Origin: Platycnemis pennipes
Taxonomy: Eukaryota; Arthropoda; Insecta; Odonata; Platycnemididae
DNA: 64,000 nucleotides
Reading direction: 5' to 3'
Assembly (NCBI GenBank): GCA_933228895.1
Contig: OW121850.1
Coordinates: 31,381,773 to 31,445,772, forward strand
Shown here: piece after piece, positions 60,936 to 64,000 of the stretch
How positions within the stretch are numbered: position 1 is the stretch's first letter
How the letters are laid out: each line of letters begins with the position of its first letter
Made by a program: the position numbers and the translations under genes
The notes under the pieces: generated by a model
The model's input: only the letters and a program-made list of their open reading frames with translations
Databases searched by the model: none
Told to the model about the DNA's origin: nothing

Positions 60936-61165
60936 TTAAGTGGTTGTATTGGGTTAAAGAGGGTGATAGAGGGAAGAATGTTAGGTGGAAGAACGTGGAA
61001 GAGGCAGGAGGAAAATAATTGTCCTGGATGGCATGGAAGCAGGCCGAAGGGTTTCAAGAGCATTTATGTAGAAAAAGTGGATTGGCGTGGGAGGAAGGTA
61101 AAAGAGGCTGCATGGGTGGGAAACGGAAGAAGCAGGGGTTATCTAAATAACCACCAATGATAATT
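60936..61165 (+). mobile_element. Possible degraded 3' end of a second LINE family
   Basis: The translation at about 60953-61015 reads LKRVIEGRMLGGRTWKRQEE, resembling the I.GR..GKR.RGR.R segment near the C-terminus of several LINE reverse transcriptases. About 120 bp later GGTTATCTAAATAACCACCA is followed by ATGATAATT, similar in layout to the short hairpin plus ATGATGATG ending of such elements. The similarity is partial and from motif memory only. Confidence 0.25.
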
Positions 61166-61889
61166 GGTTAAAATAATGTGAAAAATTGTACTTTTTCCCA
61201 TTTGGTATTAATATTTATATATAAATATAATAGTATGTTTGTCGTTTTCAGCAATGACATAAAAGAATGAAAACAATTCCCCAAAATAATACAATATCTG
61301 GCATAAGCTTTTCTGACCCAGAGATCATCGCAAAGATCTTCCCAGTGCCATAGATAACCGAAGGCAATACGGTGCCTGATCATATAAATTACCGCGGGAC
61401 GTTAGTAGGGGGTCAGCATGAGTAAGTGTGTCTGGAAATGAGATGCTCTTATTTACACTAAAAGTAACTGTAAAAAACAGCTCAGGGACGAAAAAGTAAT
61501 TTGATAAAATTATTTGGGCGGCAATTTATTGTTATAAAATTAATGAATAACAGAATTCAAGGTACTTTTGCATTTCATTAAATCAAACATGAATGCATAA
61601 AAGCATTTAAATATAAACTGAGAGCACTGGAAGCTAAAAGTAAGAATACTCAACCCCTCGTAGGTTTAGCACTCGGAGCCCCCATTTCGATGTATTTTAA
61701 AAGATATGAGTTATCGCATCTGTACATGAGATTTTAAGTGCGCTTTTATCGCAGTCGTCCCCGTGGACTCATTTGACCGATTTTTTTTACAGGCATGCAA
61801 AAATTTTTACTCTTTAATAGTGGTATCAAGGGCGTGATTTATCTTAATACGTTGCGGGTTATATATTTTTTCAGCTGGCTCCGACACGT
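61166..61889. other. No feature seen
   Basis: AT-rich sequence, nothing recognised. Confidence 0.4.
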
Positions 61890-62272
61890 TTAATCCCTCC
61901 CCTTAACCCCTCCCACGCCATCTCCCTCCATCCAGGTTTTTACGGTGTAGCATTCAAGAATGGATGTTACCCACCGTTTCGCCCTGCCCCACATTACCCG
62001 CCTCTTACCCTCCTCCTCTCCTCCCTCCACCCTTTTTCCCCCCTCAACTCCTCCCAACCCTTTTCCCACCCTCCCTCGCTACTCCATTAATCCTCCTTTC
62101 TCTTCCACTCTCCAAGTGGCTTTCCGCCCTCGCTGTTCCCTCATTTCAAAACCTCTCCCCCTATCCATCTCTATCTCTCTGCTCCTCTTCTACCTCCCAC
62201 CTCCAGGAACTCAACGCCTCCCCCCTCCCACGCGAACCCTCCCTCACCTCTCCTAACCCTCTCATTTAACCC
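61890..62272. repeat. Pyrimidine-rich low-complexity tract
   Basis: About 380 bp of nearly uninterrupted C/T on the plus strand with CCCTCCC, CTCCTCTCC and ACCC motifs. The frames at 61960-62256 and 61964-62269 are proline- and leucine-rich products of this composition. The tract ends at TTAACCC (62267-62273). Confidence 0.7.
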
Positions 62273-64000
62273 TTGGCTCGCCGAACTGCCAGTGTCCGAA
62301 GCGTGTTCCCGCTTTCGTTCAGAGTGGTTGGGCTAAAGCCGTTTCTATGTGCCTGTGGAATCCACGGCCAAACCGCATTTGTCATGGAAGCCACCGTTTT
62401 GTTAAAGAGCGCATTTTAAAATCATTATCATATTTGTCCGACCAGTCGGAGTGAGTTTTGATTTATTCACTTTTTTTTTATTTTTGTTCTTATTTTCCAT
62501 TTTCGAAGCTCCTCTCTCTTGCCTATTTTTCTTCAAGTTTTATCTTTACTTTCAAGTAATATTTTAGTTTAGTATTATTTTTAAGTTTTATCTTATCTCA
62601 AGTATTATTTTTACCTTCATCTGCTCCGTACAAAATATTTTGACGTATTCTTATGCAAACGTGAAAAACGGAAAAATCCCAATTCCTTTCACTTACATGC
62701 TCTGTCTTCTCATCCTACCTACATTCAAATCCTACAAAACAATTTTTGTCTTACTCTTCCATGTTTTACCGGCGAATAAATAAATCGAATCAAACATAAA
62801 TTTGGGTAAAAGTTTTTTTTTCCTTGGCAATAGCCAATTATCAAGAAAGTAGAAGACGATATGTTACCTTCGGTGTAAGTCATCAAAAGACTGGTCATAG
62901 CCAGGGATGGCTTTGACAAAGTGATTAGAGCTGTGAAAAAGGATGTATTTTTTAAATAAAACCCAGGTTGATTAAAGCCAGTCTTGTAAAGAGCACTTTG
63001 AGCTTAACCCGTGGAATTGGATTGTGTAACCCGTGGAATTAAAAATCAACCGTAGATTTGATGTCGCTTATCGTGGGTTATGCCGACAATGGTTTCTCCA
63101 CTCCCTTTAAATCCTACCCATGGCATAGGGCATAGACCATGGTCCATGGACCCCATATGGCATAGATGACATCACCTACCGGTTGTTTATACTGAATAAC
63201 TACTATGCATTTGGACCATATCCGACTGATGTAGCATATGAAGTTCGGTCCCTGAAAATGATTGATTTAACGCAATTTCGTCTGATCAAATCAATTTCAT
63301 GAATATTTCTCAAAAAGAAATGAAATCGGTCTCCCTTGATATTAATATTCCGAAGCGTGTGCTGTCGATTAAGCCTCCACCGTTGAAAAAAATGCCGTCC
63401 TTGTCAACGTCGAAGAAGTTTTCCAAGAACGTTACCCTAGCCTCCTTGGCTCTCATGTAACAAACTCTTGCAAACTTTGCGTTCTTTTCGGTCGGAATTT
63501 TATTCCAGCAACGGAAACTAAGTGGTGAACCGGGGCAGAAAATTCGTCAAATGCTTCCCTTAAGGCTTGTCAGAAGTGCATTTTTTCCCGGCTAACTTTT
63601 CTTCTTTCCCAGTGTGTCATATTTTCCGCTGACCTAGAACAAGTGGCGCTATGCTCCCGGCAGAGAGCATGCGATTATGGCGTGGCGGCGTGCAGATGTT
63701 ACCGCGTGGACCTAAATCACTGCCGCTCGGGTCTCCGCGATTCCTTTTAATTTAACTTTGCAGTTGCTCCGCATACGCTTAAACAGTTTTCTGTCAACTT
63801 TGACAAATAAAAACGGCAGTGCACTCGTTTTTTCAAATAATGAACATGTACCGAGGGAGTCAAAGAATGAGATAGCTTGAGTTTAGTAGTCGCGTGAATT
63901 TGCTCTATCCGTGTTATCTACCTATTAGTCCTTCCTTTCTTTATGTCAGTTGCTTTTTGCGAGTTATAAAATTGATCTTTTCCATCCAAATGATATATGA
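62273..64000. other. No gene recognised
   Basis: A diverged two-unit tandem repeat with a period of about 49 bp lies at 62533-62614 (AAGTTTTATCTT and CAAGTA.TATT blocks). A nested palindromic patch around CCATGGTCCATGG lies near 63138-63152. The rest shows nothing recognisable to the window end. Confidence 0.4.

Noticed and set aside
62267..62273. TTAACCC as the left end of a piggyBac-like element
   Set aside because: No matching GGGTTAA terminus was found downstream within the window and there is no transposase sequence.

Overview
This looks like a gene-poor stretch of an animal nuclear genome, most likely an insect or other arthropod. The evidence is an AT-rich background, no operons or closely packed genes, several tRNA-derived SINE-like repeats, 3' ends of a CR1/Jockey-type LINE, and two hAT-type DNA transposon insertions with target-site duplications. 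The species is not identifiable from what I can read. I found no intact host protein-coding gene, rRNA, functional tRNA, CRISPR array or viral genome. Nearly all open frames here are short, use non-ATG starts, or sit in low-complexity sequence, so I treat them as chance. An exon in a large intron-rich gene could still be hidden.

Layout. 1-280: SINE on the minus strand, cut by the window edge. 2.8 kb: small hairpin. 4.1-4.4 kb: LINE 3' tail (minus) next to a second SINE family (plus). 5.8 kb: CpG-rich island. 6.6-7.3 kb: 5'-truncated LINE copy (minus) with a recognisable reverse transcriptase C-terminus; a third tail of the same family lies at 7.8 kb. 8.1-10.2 kb: a diverged direct repeat bracketing a large foldback. 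16.5 kb: SINE between duplicated tail sequences. 17.4 kb: second CpG-rich island. 26.4 kb: second copy of the 4.3-kb SINE family. 29.74 kb: 87-nt pre-miRNA-like foldback. 32.2-32.66 kb: 233-bp tandem duplication. 35.5-35.95 kb: 400-bp non-autonomous hAT element. 42.2 kb and 47.8 kb: relatives of the SINE at the window start. 43.64-46.24 kb: 2.6-kb hAT element with a dead, 5'-deleted transposase and a nested palindromic insertion. 46.28-47.13 kb: pair of 144-bp direct repeats. 52.2 and 56.7 kb: further tRNA-like SINE heads, the latter followed by a short insertion with a hammerhead-like core. 53.9-62.3 kb: four long pyrimidine-rich tracts on the plus strand.

The elements do not form a pathway. 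The window is best read as intergenic or intronic DNA repeatedly hit by mobile elements. The objects most worth following up are the 29.74-kb foldback, the palindromic insertion at 45.6 kb, the repeat-plus-foldback structure at 8.1-10.2 kb and the short insertion at 56.83 kb. All need a search of the host genome, which I could not do.
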